Shown here in pieces: positions 10,912-22,114 of a DNA stretch of 64,000 bases. Each line of letters opens with the position of its first letter. Position 1 is the stretch's first letter. The stretch is taken from positions 3,720,001-3,784,000 of the forward strand of contig CM074763.1 in assembly GCA_037355855.1 (NCBI GenBank). Reading direction: 5' to 3'. The position numbers and the translations under genes were made by a program. The notes beneath the pieces were generated by a model. The model saw only the letters and a list, made by a program, of their open reading frames with translations, was not told the origin of the DNA and did no database searches. This DNA comes from Pseudo-nitzschia pungens. Its lineage: Eukaryota > Bacillariophyta > Bacillariophyceae > Bacillariales > Bacillariaceae.

Positions 10912-11098
10912 GATAGAGACGGAACTTTACAGGATTAATGGAGACACTTGACAGGATGATGCTAGACAGGATGCTAGACCCATTCAGTAGGATTTGTACC
11001 AGATCTACATACCCCAGATTGTAGTAGCTCTATATTATTAGAGATACAGGATGCTAAGATAGAGACGGAACTTTACAGGATTAATGGGGACACTTGAC
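10912..11098. repeat. Repeat G, tandem unit of about 150 bp, left part
   Basis: A unit containing gatagagacggaactttac, gacaggatgctagac and tagtagctctatattattag occurs here once and starts again at about 11058. It is interrupted by element C after TTGAC (11094-11098) and resumes at 20071. Several imperfect copies exist in total. Nothing coding is seen. Confidence 0.75.
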
Positions 11099-11437
11099 TG
11101 TTACGGTCTAGAGTAGAATTAGACGGAGTAATACGGGATAGAGGTATTTTAAAGATGAAAGATTAATAAATTGTGTTATAAGAGAATGTATGAATACTTT
11201 ACGAGATGGGAATGATTTCTTGAGTATGGAATGAATGAACGATCGAACAATAATAATGTTCGTCGGGCATAATATCAATAATCGTCGAGTCATTGGAATC
11301 TTTATTTGAATTGTATGTGTATTCTTGTACGTTGAATATTCAGTATATGTACATGAATATCATACATATTGGAGTATATGCGGGATTCAATAATCATTTA
11401 GAGCCTCTCGTAGGGGTACCTACGTCAGCCCGTAACA
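11099..11437 (-). repeat. Element C 3' LTR
   Basis: 339 bp; on the plus strand it starts TGTTACGGTC and ends CAGCCCGTAACA. Compared with its partner at 19732-20070 I see three differences, each C here against T there on the plus strand. Confidence 0.9.
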
Positions 11438-13349
11438 TAGTTCCCCAATGATTAGGTGAATTTTGCATGTGGTTCAATAGACTAAGTTCGGAGTTGAGCA
11501 GTATCGATGGAAAAGAGATATGCTTGTTCGGAGAACCGGTTGAAGATGATATATGCCATTTGAAATATTTTGAAGATATATGGTAATGTAGATTGAAGTG
11601 GGATTGAAGAAGGTTCTTTGTGATACTCAAAAATCAAAGATTTTTGTTTCTTGTTCTTGCGAAGGGTCGTAAAGACATGGTAAAAATAGAAAAAGAGTCG
11701 AAGAAAATTCTTTTCCTCCCCCAACTGTGATGTACCTCTCGTGGTAGTGGAGCGGATTTTGTAATTTTGTAAATTACCGGTAGGTTGATTTGAAATCGAT
11801 TGATCGTTGTCGAAATCAGTTGCTCTTGGTAGGCATAAAAACACCTCCTGTTGTAATAGGAGTTTAGGTAGGTGAAAAGCCGAGCGTTGGATGTGTTGCT
11901 TGCCGTATCTGCGATTGTATGAAAGCAGAGAGGGGACGCATTGTTAGTGACGTTATGAGTCATTTAATTCATTCGCGATTTGCTGGATACTTTGCCGGTC
12001 TTTTATGGGTGTATTTGCAGCAGCCACTGGAGGTTGGACTTTTCGTAACTCCAGAGCACCTCTGTGGGTTTTGATTATGGATGTCGTGGGATTGCTCTAT
12101 TATTTTTGGAGCTCCCTGTGGACTATTTGTTTGTCCGGAACAAGGGTTGCCTGTTTATTGCTGCTGCTGTACCCTTTTTCGATATCAATATATGATTCGA
12201 TTTGATTAGTATGTTTCGCGTCTGTACCCTTATCGATATCGATATCGATATGTCGATTCGATTGATTGATTGATCTGTTTATTCTGTTGGTTGATTGTTG
12301 CCGTCACTCTGGATCGGTCTTGAGCGCATTGATTTAGTTCGAACATTTTGGTTGCAACAGGGCTCATCTCTGTAGGTTCCTTCCCTTCTTTTCTTTGGGA
12401 GTTCTCCTCCATGCGTCTTCCCAGACAGCAGTGCTGTACTGGCATTCAGGTCCAGTGGAGCTGAAGGCACGGTGCTGTGGATATCGTGATCCTGGATACA
12501 TGATCCTTTGTTTGTTGTTTGGTTTGGCTATGGTTGCCAAGTAGGACTGCCATCGAAGTTTCTTTCGACGCGTCCGCCATTTTCCATGCAATAGGTTTCC
12601 ATTGCTTGCTTGATGTAAGCTTGGAAGGCTTCATTGGAAGCAGTGCTTCCAGTTTCATTGCTAGGAGCCGAAGCAGTACTGTTGTTGCTGCTATTGCTCT
12701 TATTTCTTTTGGAATATTTATTTCTTGGACATTCAGACCAATCATGGTCGTGTCCTGCAATTCGGCAAGGGTTATTGTACTTGCGCTTGCTGGTGTTGCT
12801 GTTGTCTTCTTCTTCGGATTCAGCGTCGGTGTCACTGTCCGAATTAGAGCTGTTGCTCTCAGCGTCCGCGTTAGGGCTGTTGCTGTCGTTGTTGATACCC
12901 GAATCGTATGGATTATTGATGGAAGACTGTTTTTGTTTGCTGAGTCTTTCCAGAGAGCTCATATGATCGATTATGAACTGGATAGTGGTTTGTGGTCGGA
13001 TTCCTTTGTGGATTCTGCAGTAGTCTTCAATCCAGTCAGTTGGGAAGCTGTGGAGCAAGATGGTCATTTGTTGCAGATGGTTTAGCTCAGCAGCAAAGCC
13101 TTGTAGTTTTTCAGTGTATTTGAAGAGCTGTGCCATTCGGTCTGCGTGGTCTTTGCATGATACTTTGCTGGATTTCTTCAGCGTTCGAAGGTATGTATGC
13201 ATGATATCTTTTGCATCTTCGGCGCTGCAGTATTGCTTGATAAATGCTGAGAGAGCTCTGTTGTATCCATTTCTTGTAGTTGGATAATCACGTTGGCTTC
13301 TTGTTAAGGCTCTCCACTTGGTTTGGGCATCGACGCAAAGGCATCAACC

Positions 13350-13538
13350 TGCCGTGCACCAAAATACAGTCACGAGTACACACGGGACTGGATTAAGGAT
13401 AAGGATAAAAACAATCGGCGAGTCGACAGAATCGCTGATTCGGAAGGCTCTTAGAACTGTAGCAAATAGACTAACCAATAGAGCTCACAATTTGCATATC
13501 ACTACTATTCTAATCACTAGTAGACCCGGGGTATGGCA
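13350..13538 (+). repeat. Gy-A3 5' LTR
   Basis: 189 bp, TGCCGTGCACC to GGTATGGCA. It is followed at once by TGATTTTAAAATCA (13539-13552). Confidence 0.95.
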
Positions 13539-14318
13539 TGATTTTAAAATCAAGCTGAACGCTGATGACCATGAGCAGAAAGGTACCGATCGATCAAAAA
13601 GGACGACGAGACCGAAAGACTGCCAAAAATGGAGGCGCAGAGAAGCAAAAACAGGGAGAAGGATATCCAGTGTCTGCAGCACAAGGAAGACCGACCCCAG
13701 CAACTGTTGGCGCCCAAAGAAGGGAGCAACAGCAGCAACAGAGACACCTAAGTACCTAAACAGGACCATGGTCGACAACAGAAATAATCGAACAAAAGAA
13801 ATAATGAAATAAGTGTCGAAAAAGTGACACATGATCCAGTGAGTGGACTAATTGGACCAACACTGAGTGGATGGACAGACCGAATAGGGGATGCCAACCA
13901 AAACCGAAGTATACGGATATCCGGAAAGGTATATAATGAATACCTAAACACCACCAATCCCACGGGAAACGGGAAGTGGGACCGGCCCGGTGATTGCTTA
14001 ATAGAGAAGCAACGCCGGAGAACCACGGGAATCAAATCCCACGTTATAAAAACAGAAACAACTCCGGAGAACCACAGGATTCCCGGGAACTAAAGAGAGA
14101 AACAACTCCCACCACTGGACAAGCTTAAGGCAAAATCAGTTACAACACGGAATAACGTGTATTCCGAAAGGGGAAAATCAGTTACAACACGAGATATCGT
14201 GTAGACAAAGAGGAAACTGGAGCAAACTGAAACAACCACTTTTTGCTCATTTCCACCCCAAATAACAACTTACAGAAATACTGTAACTAAACTAAACTAA
14301 AATAAAAACTGATTAACC

Positions 14319-15758
14319 ATGGCGGCTAAAGGAACCAAACTGAAACCCTTTAACATCATTCGGGAGGACTGGCCAGAAGACGCCACCGCCGTAAAAATGA
14401 GTGTAGACAGCGAGAAGGGTGGAATCGCATTCAGCGACTACCTGAAGGTCCTCCATGGTACGGAGAGACCAGAACTCTTCATCATCTGGAAGAGGGACTT
14501 TGACCAGAAAATTGCTGGCAATGACAAACTCCATGGAGACCAAAAGCTGGACGTCCTACAGAGAATCCTCTCTGGGGAAGCACTAGCCCTTGTCCAGAGG
14601 ACGCTCACTCGGACTCTTTATGCCGAACCGAAGCACAAGATCCACAATACCAAACCGGTACAGAAGAAGATCCAGGAAATCGAAAAACACGATCAAGCCA
14701 ACATCCTCTTATCGATGGGGCAAGATACCACCGAAACTCCCACGGGAGCCACCAAGGAGAAGGCAAAGGAGAAATCTCCCGACGCCGACAAAACCAAACC
14801 GACTGCCACGGCGAACTCGGATGAGGAAACGGAGCCAGAGGAATTGGCTCCAATCCCAAAGAAAAGCGTCCCCAATGCTCTCACCCAGTACTACCGATCA
14901 GCGGAGTACAGGAAAGATGTCATGGACGAATGCATGCATGTCCTCAAACTCAAAATTTTTGGCAATGACCAAAACGGCAAACGCTCGTATATCATCCTCC
15001 GTCGATTCATGCAGGGAATGCGAGTGGAACTCAAACATGGCATACGAGCATGGGCCAACCGAATGGCCGAACTACAAAGCTACCTCCCAGAATGTCTCTG
15101 GGAATGTGGCAGTGACCAAATGGAAACACCGAGAAGTTTCACACAGGGAGAAATGAAGGAAATATTGGACTCCAACATGACCCACTCCCAGCGCGAGAAA
15201 CTGGAACACATTGGATGGGACCTCTACACCCACTCCTTTAACACCACTATCGACAAACTTGAAAATCTGGAAACCACCATCCGGAAGGAGACGGTCCTCC
15301 AGCAGCGCATCGCCGACCTCGAGAAGCAGAATGGCGGCACCAAGAAGACTCCCAAGGCCGCATCTGGGGGAGGAAACCACCATGGAAAGTCCCCTGGCAA
15401 AAAGAAGCGTCCTATGGAAAACAGCAACAAACAGCTCTGCAAGACCTGTGGCAAGGTCCATGCCGGCAAATGCTGGAAACTAACCGGTGGCCCCTCCAAG
15501 AAGGGAAAGTTTGACCGGGAAACCATCAACTTGCTCAAGGAGCACTTTGTGGCAAAAGAACAAGACTCAGACACTGAGCAACACTCCAAACCCCACTGGG
15601 GAAGGAACCTATCGAACCACGAGTACTCTTATGTACTGGCCACGGCCCAAGCTGACCACGAGGTCTCCGACGACGAGATTGACATCTCCGAACGGGAACT
15701 CAAAGAGTACAGAAGAAAGTACAGAAAGACCTTTAAGAAGAAAGGATCCCACAACTGA
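14319..15758 (+). CDS. Gy-A3 Gag
   Basis: 479 residues from ATG 14319 (aaccATGg). Capsid-like N-terminal region, acidic linker, lysine-rich segment, zinc knuckle CKTCGKVHAGKC (C-x2-C-x3-H-x3-C) and basic C-terminus. It is collinear with Gag of Gy-A2 and Gy-A4. It ends at TGA 15756-15758, after which pol continues in the same frame; here the next codon is ATG, so stop-restart is possible as well as read-through. Confidence 0.93.
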   Translation: MAAKGTKLKPFNIIREDWPEDATAVKMSVDSEKGGIAFSDYLKVLHGTERPELFIIWKRDFDQKIAGNDKLHGDQKLDVLQRILSGEALALVQRTLTRTLYAEPKHKIHNTKPVQKKIQEIEKHDQANILLSMGQDTTETPTGATKEKAKEKSPDADKTKPTATANSDEETEPEELAPIPKKSVPNALTQYYRSAEYRKDVMDECMHVLKLKIFGNDQNGKRSYIILRRFMQGMRVELKHGIRAWANRMAELQSYLPECLWECGSDQMETPRSFTQGEMKEILDSNMTHSQREKLEHIGWDLYTHSFNTTIDKLENLETTIRKETVLQQRIADLEKQNGGTKKTPKAASGGGNHHGKSPGKKKRPMENSNKQLCKTCGKVHAGKCWKLTGGPSKKGKFDRETINLLKEHFVAKEQDSDTEQHSKPHWGRNLSNHEYSYVLATAQADHEVSDDEIDISERELKEYRRKYRKTFKKKGSHN

Positions 15759-18700
15759 ATGGTTGATACCATCCACACCGGACCCCGCATTATCAACAGA
15801 TATGCAGACGTCTGTGTGGAGGTACTGGACCACAAGGGAAGGGGGAGGATGCTCCGGGGCCTACTCGACTCCGGTTGCTCCAAATCCATCATACTAAGGC
15901 ACTTTGTCGACCGAAGTCAACTAACGAACCGAGACCACAGATCCGTCACCTATAATACCTATGGGGGCAAGTTCCGAACCAAGTCTGCGGCTTCAGTGGG
16001 ACTGAGGTTGATAGAGTTTTCAAACTCCAAAACCATCAAATGGACCTTCCAAGTGGATGAATACCATCACTATGAGGAGGTGCCCTATGACATGATCATA
16101 GGATCCGACATGATGGCACAATTGGGACTGGATATAAAATACAGCTCCCGAACCATCGAATGGCAGGGTGACTCCATCCCCATGAAGGGAATGGGGGAAC
16201 TTACTGACCCGGACAAATGTGAGGCAGTATTCTTTGCCAACACACAGAGCCCGATCCTCCAACAGGAGGAAGAGAGGCAAGCCAAAATCTTGGACGCAGA
16301 CTACTCCAAAGTCAATATAGACGCCATGGTCAATGACTTGGAGATTACAGACGCGTCCAAGGAAGCCTTGAAGAAAACACTAAAGAAATTCCCAACACTC
16401 TTTGGAGGAGGGTTGGGACTACTCAGAAATATAGAGCCGGTGTCCATTGAACTCCAACCAGGGGTCAAACCGGTCCGGCAGAGGTACTATTCTGTGCCCC
16501 ATGCCTTCGAACAAGCACTACGAAAGGAGATCACCAGGCTCTGTGACATCGGGGTTCTGGAAAAACTCCCCCATGATGACGATTCCCCATGGGCATCCCC
16601 CACGTTCTGCCAACCCAAAAAGACAGGGGACATTCGCGTCCTAACTGACTTTCGGAAGATGAACGCAGCCATCCAACGAAAACCATTCCCACTACCACGA
16701 ATAGGGGAAACAATCCAAAGGCTCCAAAAGTTCAAATCAGCTACGGCGCTGGACTTGTCCCAAGGATACTATACCATCCCCATTTGCAAGGAGAGCCAAA
16801 AGATTTGCTCTACCATTTTGCCATGGGGAAAGTATGCCTACAAGAGACTGGCAATGGGAATCGCATGCGCACCGGATATCTTCCAGTCCGTTATGATGAA
16901 CCTACTCGGTGACCTGGACTATGTCCTGGTCTATATTGATGATATTCTCATCATCCAGAGAGAAGGGGAATCCGAGCAGGATCACCTCAACAAAATCGAT
17001 ACAGTCCTACAGAGACTGGACGATGCTGGCTTCCGAGCCAACCTCCGAAAATCCTTTTTCATGCAAAAAGAAGTGGAATATCTGGGATTTCTGTTAACAA
17101 CAGAGGGCATTCAGCCCCAGACAAAGAAGCTGGAGGCGATGAAGCGCCTAGAAGCCCCCAAGAACACCAAGCAACTGAAGATGTTCATTGGAATGGTAAA
17201 TTTCTACCGGGATATGTGGAAGCGACGCTCCCACATCCTAGCCCCCCTCAACAAACTAGCAGGGAAGAAGAGCAAAATGAATTGGTACTGGGGACCAGCA
17301 GAGCAGAAAGCTTTCATGGAGGCGAAACGGATGCTCGCAGACGAAGCAAAACTCGCATTCCCAGACTTTACAAAACCATTTCATCTCTACTCAGACGCCA
17401 GTGACCGGCAACTGGGAGCCACAGTATGTCAGGACGGCAAACCACTGGGCTTCTATACCCGGAAATTGAACTCCGCGCAACTCAACTACACCGTAGGCGA
17501 AAAATAACTCCTGGGCATAGTAGAGGGGCTAAAAGCGTTTGAAGGAATCCTACGAGGACAAGATGTGATTATTCACACAGACCACCTTAACCTGCTCTAC
17601 CAGCAGATGCCCACCCAAAGGATGGTCCGGTGGAGACTTCTTATGGAGGAGTTCCACCCGGTAGTCAAGCATGTTGCTGGCAAAGACAATGACGCAGCAG
17701 ATGCATTGTCTCGACTGGATATCACTGAGGATCCAGCAGATACGGTGGAATGGCTACCACCAAATAAGCCCCTCACCTACGCGGACGAGGAAGAGCACCT
17801 CCGGCAACTCCTATTCCCACTTGGAGAAGCACCGGAAGAATTCCAGGGCAATAGTGCATTCCCACTTGCCCCAGACATGATCCAGTTCTACCAGCAAAAG
17901 GACACGGGAATCATGAATGCTCTGGGAAAAGACAATCGACTGACCACCAAAATGGTGGAAGGTTACAGCCTAATCCACAAGGAAGGGAAGATTCTAATCC
18001 CGAACAAACTCAAAGACAGAGTTATGGAATGGTACCACAGCATGCTGGTCCATCCCGGCGAAAAGAGAATGGAACAGAGCATACGCTCAGTGTTCACCTG
18101 GAGAGGCCTGAGGAAGGACGTCCAGGACCTCTGTAAACACTGCCACACCTGTCAGATGTTCAAAAAGAGTGGCCGGAAGAAGTATGGACTACTACCGGAG
18201 AAAGCAGTGGAGGTCACCAAATGGCAGAGGGTCAATGTGGACCTCTGGGGACCTGCAACTGTCCACAATAAAAATGGTAAAGACTACCACATCCATGTTC
18301 TCACCATGGTGGATCCAGTGACCGGATGGTTTGAATTGGCCCATCTAAAGGACTCGCCAAACGCAGCAGAAACTCAACGTTTGTTAGACAGTACCTGGCT
18401 AGCAAGGTATCCGCGCCCGAAGGAAATTGGCTTTGATGGCGGGAGTGAGTTCAAAGCAGAGTTCCGAGAGCTCTGTGACAACATGGGGATGAAAAGAAAA
18501 CCCAGTGGCGCCTGGAACCCACAATCCAACTCAGTGCTGGAGAGAATCCACCAGGTCTTGAAGGACTGCCTGTTGTCCTTCAACCTGGAACAAAGGGATC
18601 TCCACGAGAAGGATCCGTTTGAGGAGTTCACCACCAAGGCAGCGTACGCCATCAGGAGTGCAATCCATACCACCCTGGGATATTCCCCAGCACAACTGGT

Positions 18701-19022
18701 GTTCAGACGGGATATGTTCATGCCTGTGAACTTCCCAGTGGATTGGGAAGCAATCCAAGCAAGGAAACAAAAGAGTATCCACAAGAGTAACACCCGGGAG
18801 AATCAGAAGAGGATTCCCCATGTCTACAAGGAAGGAGACTATGTCACCCTGGAAAGGAAGGGCATTGTTCCGAAACTATCCTTCCCACGACAAGGACCTT
18901 ACAAGGTGATCAAGGCCCATAACAATGGAACTGTAACTATTGAAACTGCTCCCTTTGTAACCGATCGGGTTAACATTAGGAGAGTACACCCCTATTATTG
19001 CAGGGATCCTATTAAATCGTAA
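15759..19022 (+). pseudogene. Gy-A3 pol polyprotein (PR-RT-RNaseH-IN), one nonsense codon
   Basis: About 1,087 codons encode aspartic protease (LLDSGCSKSIIL), RT (LVYIDDILI), RNase H (YSDASDRQLGATVCQDG), integrase zinc finger (HPGEKRMEQ, CKHCHTC) and integrase core D-D-E (VNVDLWGP, GFDGGSEF, SNSVLERIHQ), with a C-terminal module close to the 3' LTR. One stop, TAA at 17505-17507, replaces the conserved Glu of GEKELLGI seen in the other copies, within RNase H. Downstream the frame is fully open to 19022. Translation would make PR and RT but no integrase. Confidence 0.93.
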
Positions 19023-19040
19023 CAGTACCATGGAGGAGTA

Positions 19041-19229
19041 TGCCGTGCACCAAAATACAGTCACGAGTACACACGGGACTGGATTAAGGATAAGGATAAA
19101 AACAATCGGCGAGTCGACAGAATCGCTGATTCGGAAGGCTCTTAGAACTGTAGCAAATAGACTAACCAATAGAGCTCACAATTTGCATATCACTACTATT
19201 CTAATCACTAGTAGACCCGGGGTATGGCA
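19041..19229 (+). repeat. Gy-A3 3' LTR
   Basis: 189 bp, apparently identical to the 5' LTR. It is preceded by the purine-rich ccatggaggagta, the probable polypurine tract. Confidence 0.95.
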
Positions 19230-19731
19230 CAACCAAAGTATTTGATATATTTGGTTACTGATAGGTCAAGATCTTCAGCTGCGTTTTGGAAGGCTTCTTT
19301 GGTATGTAGGAGTTCTTCTAAATCGACGTTCGTGAATAGAGGGACTTTGACACTGTCTTCTTGGTCTTCGGCGTTGTAAACTGTTAGTGTAACAAGCTTG
19401 GGATTGGAGCTGTCAAAGGCTCTCTTGTAAGGTATTGGAGGATCTCTGTATAATCCTGCCATTGTTGATTCGTATCGTTCGATTGATTCGTAGCGTTCGA
19501 TCGATTCATTGTGCGATCAATTCGTATCGGTTGGTTCGTAGAGATCGTTTCATAGATATCGATCGTTCCGTTCGATTGGTTCTTGTTTTGATCGTTCGTA
19601 GATTTCGTCCGATCGGTTATTCCTTTTTGCTTGTCAGGGTATCGTTGTATCCCTGTTGTTTAGGATAAAGGATGTTTTGGGTTCAGTACTGAGTTCCTGT
19701 TTCTACTTTAAAGCACAAACAGTAATTACTG

Positions 19732-20070
19732 TGTTACGGTCTAGAGTAGAATTAGACGGAGTAATACGGGATAGAGGTATTTTAAAGATGAAAGATTAAT
19801 AAATTGTGTTATAAGAGAATGTATGAATACTTTACGAGATGGGAATGATTTCTTGAGTATGGAATGAATGAATGATCGAACAATAATAATGTTCGTCGGG
19901 CATAATATCAATAATCGTCGAGTCATTGGAATCTTTATTTGAATTGTATGTGTATTCTTGTACGTTGAATATTCAGTATATGTACATGAATATCATACAT
20001 ATTGGAGTATATGCGGGATTCAATAATCATTTAGAGCCTCTTGTAGGGGTACCTACGTCAGCCTGTAACA
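19732..20070 (-). repeat. Element C 5' LTR
   Basis: 339 bp, direct repeat of 11099-11437. It borders the leader of element C. No clear tRNA primer-binding site is visible inside it. Confidence 0.9.
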
Positions 20071-20239
20071 TTGACAGGATGCTAGACAGGATGCTAGGCC
20101 CATTCAGTAGGATTTCTTGTACCAGATCTACATACCCCAGGTTGTAGTAGCTCTATATTATTAGAGATATAGGATGCTAAGATAGAGACGGAACTTTACA
20201 GGATTAATGGGGACACTAGACAGGATGCTAGACAGGATG
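20071..20239. repeat. Repeat G, right part
   Basis: This is the continuation of the G unit after element C, beginning with the second TTGAC duplication. It contains gatagagacggaactttac and two or more gacaggatgctag words. Confidence 0.75.
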
Positions 20240-20670
20240 TTAGGCTCATACGTTTGTCTGTTCATATGATTATATGTTCGTCTGTTCATCTGTTCATACA
20301 ATGGTACATTTGTCTGTTTGTATTCTTGTATGTTCGTATTTATGTTCGTATGTTTGTATGTTTGTCTGTTCGTTTGTTCATATGTTCGTATGTTCATATG
20401 TTCGTATGTTCATACGTTCGTCTATTCATACGTTCGTACGTTTGTCTGTTCGTATGATTGTGTGTTCGTCTGTTCATCTTACGTTCGTCTGTTCTTCTAT
20501 ACGATCGTACATACTGCTTGTACATTCGTATGTTCGTCATGACACCAGTCGACACCAGTCGACACCAGTCAACACTAGTCGACACCAGTCGACACCAGTC
20601 AACACCAGTCGACACCAGTCGACACCAGTCGACACCAGTAGACACCAGTAGACACCAGTAGACACCAGTT
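20240..20670. repeat. TGTTCGTA array followed by GACACCAGT array
   Basis: About 300 bp of TGTTCGTA/TGTTCATA tetramer repeats (to about 20537) is followed by about 13 units of a 10-bp repeat, gacaccagtc (20540-20669). It mirrors the order on the left of element C. 20671-20807 is AT-rich and contains a GCGCGCG-like palindrome but nothing identifiable. Confidence 0.85.
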
Positions 20671-20807
20671 TGGGTACTCCAGGAAATTAATTTTTTTAAA
20701 ATAATTTCTCAAATCGCGCAAGGCGCGCGATTCTCATATTTTTAGCGAGGGGGGGAGGACCGGGAATTTCAAAATTCCTTCCAAATCTAAAAATCAACCA
20801 TGTTCCA

Positions 20808-22113
20808 GGACCTTCCGGAACTGTAAATATTTTTGCGCGAATCGCGCAATTTTTTGAGTCAAACTTGTCAACTCACTTCCCCCTTTTGGAACACAATTTG
20901 GGGGGATAAACTCGCACTTTTTTCTCGCACTTTTTTCGAGACCAAAAAATGCAAGTTTTCACGGGACTAAAAAACACGTTCTTTTTCAACTCGAATTAAA
21001 TGCGAGTTTGGTTCAACGGACAAAAAAGTGCACAACGGACAAAAAAAGTGCGAGTTTTCTTTGCAAAATTTTTTTTCGACGGGGGAGTCGATTTGCTAAG
21101 AGAGGCGCAACGAACAGAGGCGCAACGATGCGGGAGTCGATTTGCTAAGAGAGGTCCTTAATTAAAATTATGCTTGCTGCCCCCCTCTATATTATTGACG
21201 CGTTGCTGCTGCTTGCTGTCCCCCCCTGTATTTTTTACGCGTTGCTGCTGCTTGCTGCTTGCTGTCCCACCCCTGTATTATTGACGCGTTGCTGCTGCTT
21301 GCTGTCCCCCCCTGTATTATCGACGCGTTGCTGATTGCTGTCCCCCCTGTATTATTATTTTTCAAACAAATATCTTAGCAAATCGACTCCGTTGTTGCGC
21401 CTCTCTTAGCAAATCGACTCTGTCGTTGCCCCTCTCTTAGCAAATCGACTCCGTTGTTGCGCCTCTCTTACAGTAGCAAATCGACTCCTGCGTCGTTGCG
21501 CCTCTCTTAGCAAATCGACTCCCGCGTCGTTGCCCCTCTCTTAGCAAATGTGGGAGTCAATTTGCTAAGACAGGCGCAACGACGTGGGAGTCAATTTGCT
21601 ACTGTAAGAGAGGCGCAACAACGGAGTCGATTTGCTAAGAGTGCAACGACAAGGGAGTCGATTTGTTAAGAGAGGCACAACAACGGAGTTGATTTGTTAA
21701 TAGAGGCGCAACGACGGAGTTGATATGTTAAAATAGAGGTGCAACGATGGAGTCGATTTGAGTCAATTTGTTGTTTTTTGTTGAAATTTTTACAAGAAAA
21801 CTTGCATTTTGTCGAGAAAACTCACATTTTGTTAAGAAAACTCGCATTTTTCTGCTGAAAACTCGCATTTTGTAATGAAAACTCGTATTTTTCTGATGAA
21901 AACTTGCGTTTATTGCTGTATATACGCGTTTTTTTTCTAGAGCAAAAATGTGAGTTTTTTAGTAGCATAAAAATCCGTTCTTTTTTCGATCCCAAAAAAT
22001 GCAAGTTTCTTTGGGGAAAAAATAAATTTGAGGGGATACCCTTAAAATCACTAATTGGAATAAGAAAATCACACGGTTGGCGCATCGAAAACTAACTTTG
22101 TTCCGGAAGGTCC
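20808..22113 (-). mobile_element. Element E2: long TIR/palindromic element
   Basis: Inverted termini GGACCTTCCGGAAC and GTTCCGGAAGGTCC. It is collinear in reverse with E1 (shared tagttttcgatgcgc, gagggtatcccctt, acagttccgg ends). It is longer than E1 because of a large inverted repeat at about 21360-21770. There a unit like ctcttagcaaatcgactccgt is repeated about six times in one orientation and then several times in the other. Another array (tgctgtccccccctgtatta, about 21175-21350) and many gaaaactcgcattttt words fill the rest. No coding capacity is visible; it is likely a non-autonomous DNA transposon. Confidence 0.7.
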
Positions 22114-22114
22114 A

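Larger units (their letters stand above)
13350..19229 (+). mobile_element. Gy-A3: full-length Ty3/gypsy element nested in element C
   Basis: It is complete with 189-bp LTRs that look identical by eye, leader (13539-14318), gag, pol and target duplication CAACC (13345-13349 and 19230-19234). It splits the gag gene of element C. It is the best reference copy of the family: the only coding defect seen is one nonsense codon in pol (17505-17507). Confidence 0.95.
12528..19462 (-). pseudogene. Element C gag, split by Gy-A3
   Basis: Two segments, 19462-19230 and 13344-12528 (minus strand), join in the same frame once Gy-A3 and one target duplication are removed, giving exactly 350 codons with the stop. 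The start is ATG 19462. The product has an N-terminal helical capsid-like region (ALSAFIKQYCSAED, ELNHLQQMTILLHSFP) typical of retrotransposon Gag, a Ser/Asp/Glu/Asn-rich linker, and an unusual Cys/His knuckle CRIAGHDHDWSEC. The codon spanning the insertion point reads TGA, an in-frame stop that predates the insertion or reflects TGG-to-TGA decay. Confidence 0.8.
11099..20070 (-). mobile_element. Element C: gag-only LTR retrotransposon, split by Gy-A3
   Basis: Two direct 339-bp LTRs (11099-11437 and 19732-20070) are flanked by the 5-bp duplication TTGAC (11094-11098 and 20071-20075). Removing nested Gy-A3 and one CAACC copy leaves about 3.1 kb. The internal region, read on the minus strand, holds a leader (19731-19463), a gag gene and about 1.1 kb (12527-11438) in which I find no protease, RT, RNase H or integrase. 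That fits a non-autonomous LTR-gag-LTR (TR-GAG-like) element, presumably mobilised by a related gypsy. A short stretch after gag resembles the gag/pol boundary of family B (gaagggaaggaacctacag against 51553 onward), pointing to B relatives as helper. Confidence 0.85.

Noticed and set aside
20540..20669. Regularly spaced direct repeats, CRISPR-like at first sight
   Set aside because: The period is 10 bp with no spacers; this is a minisatellite in a eukaryotic genome.
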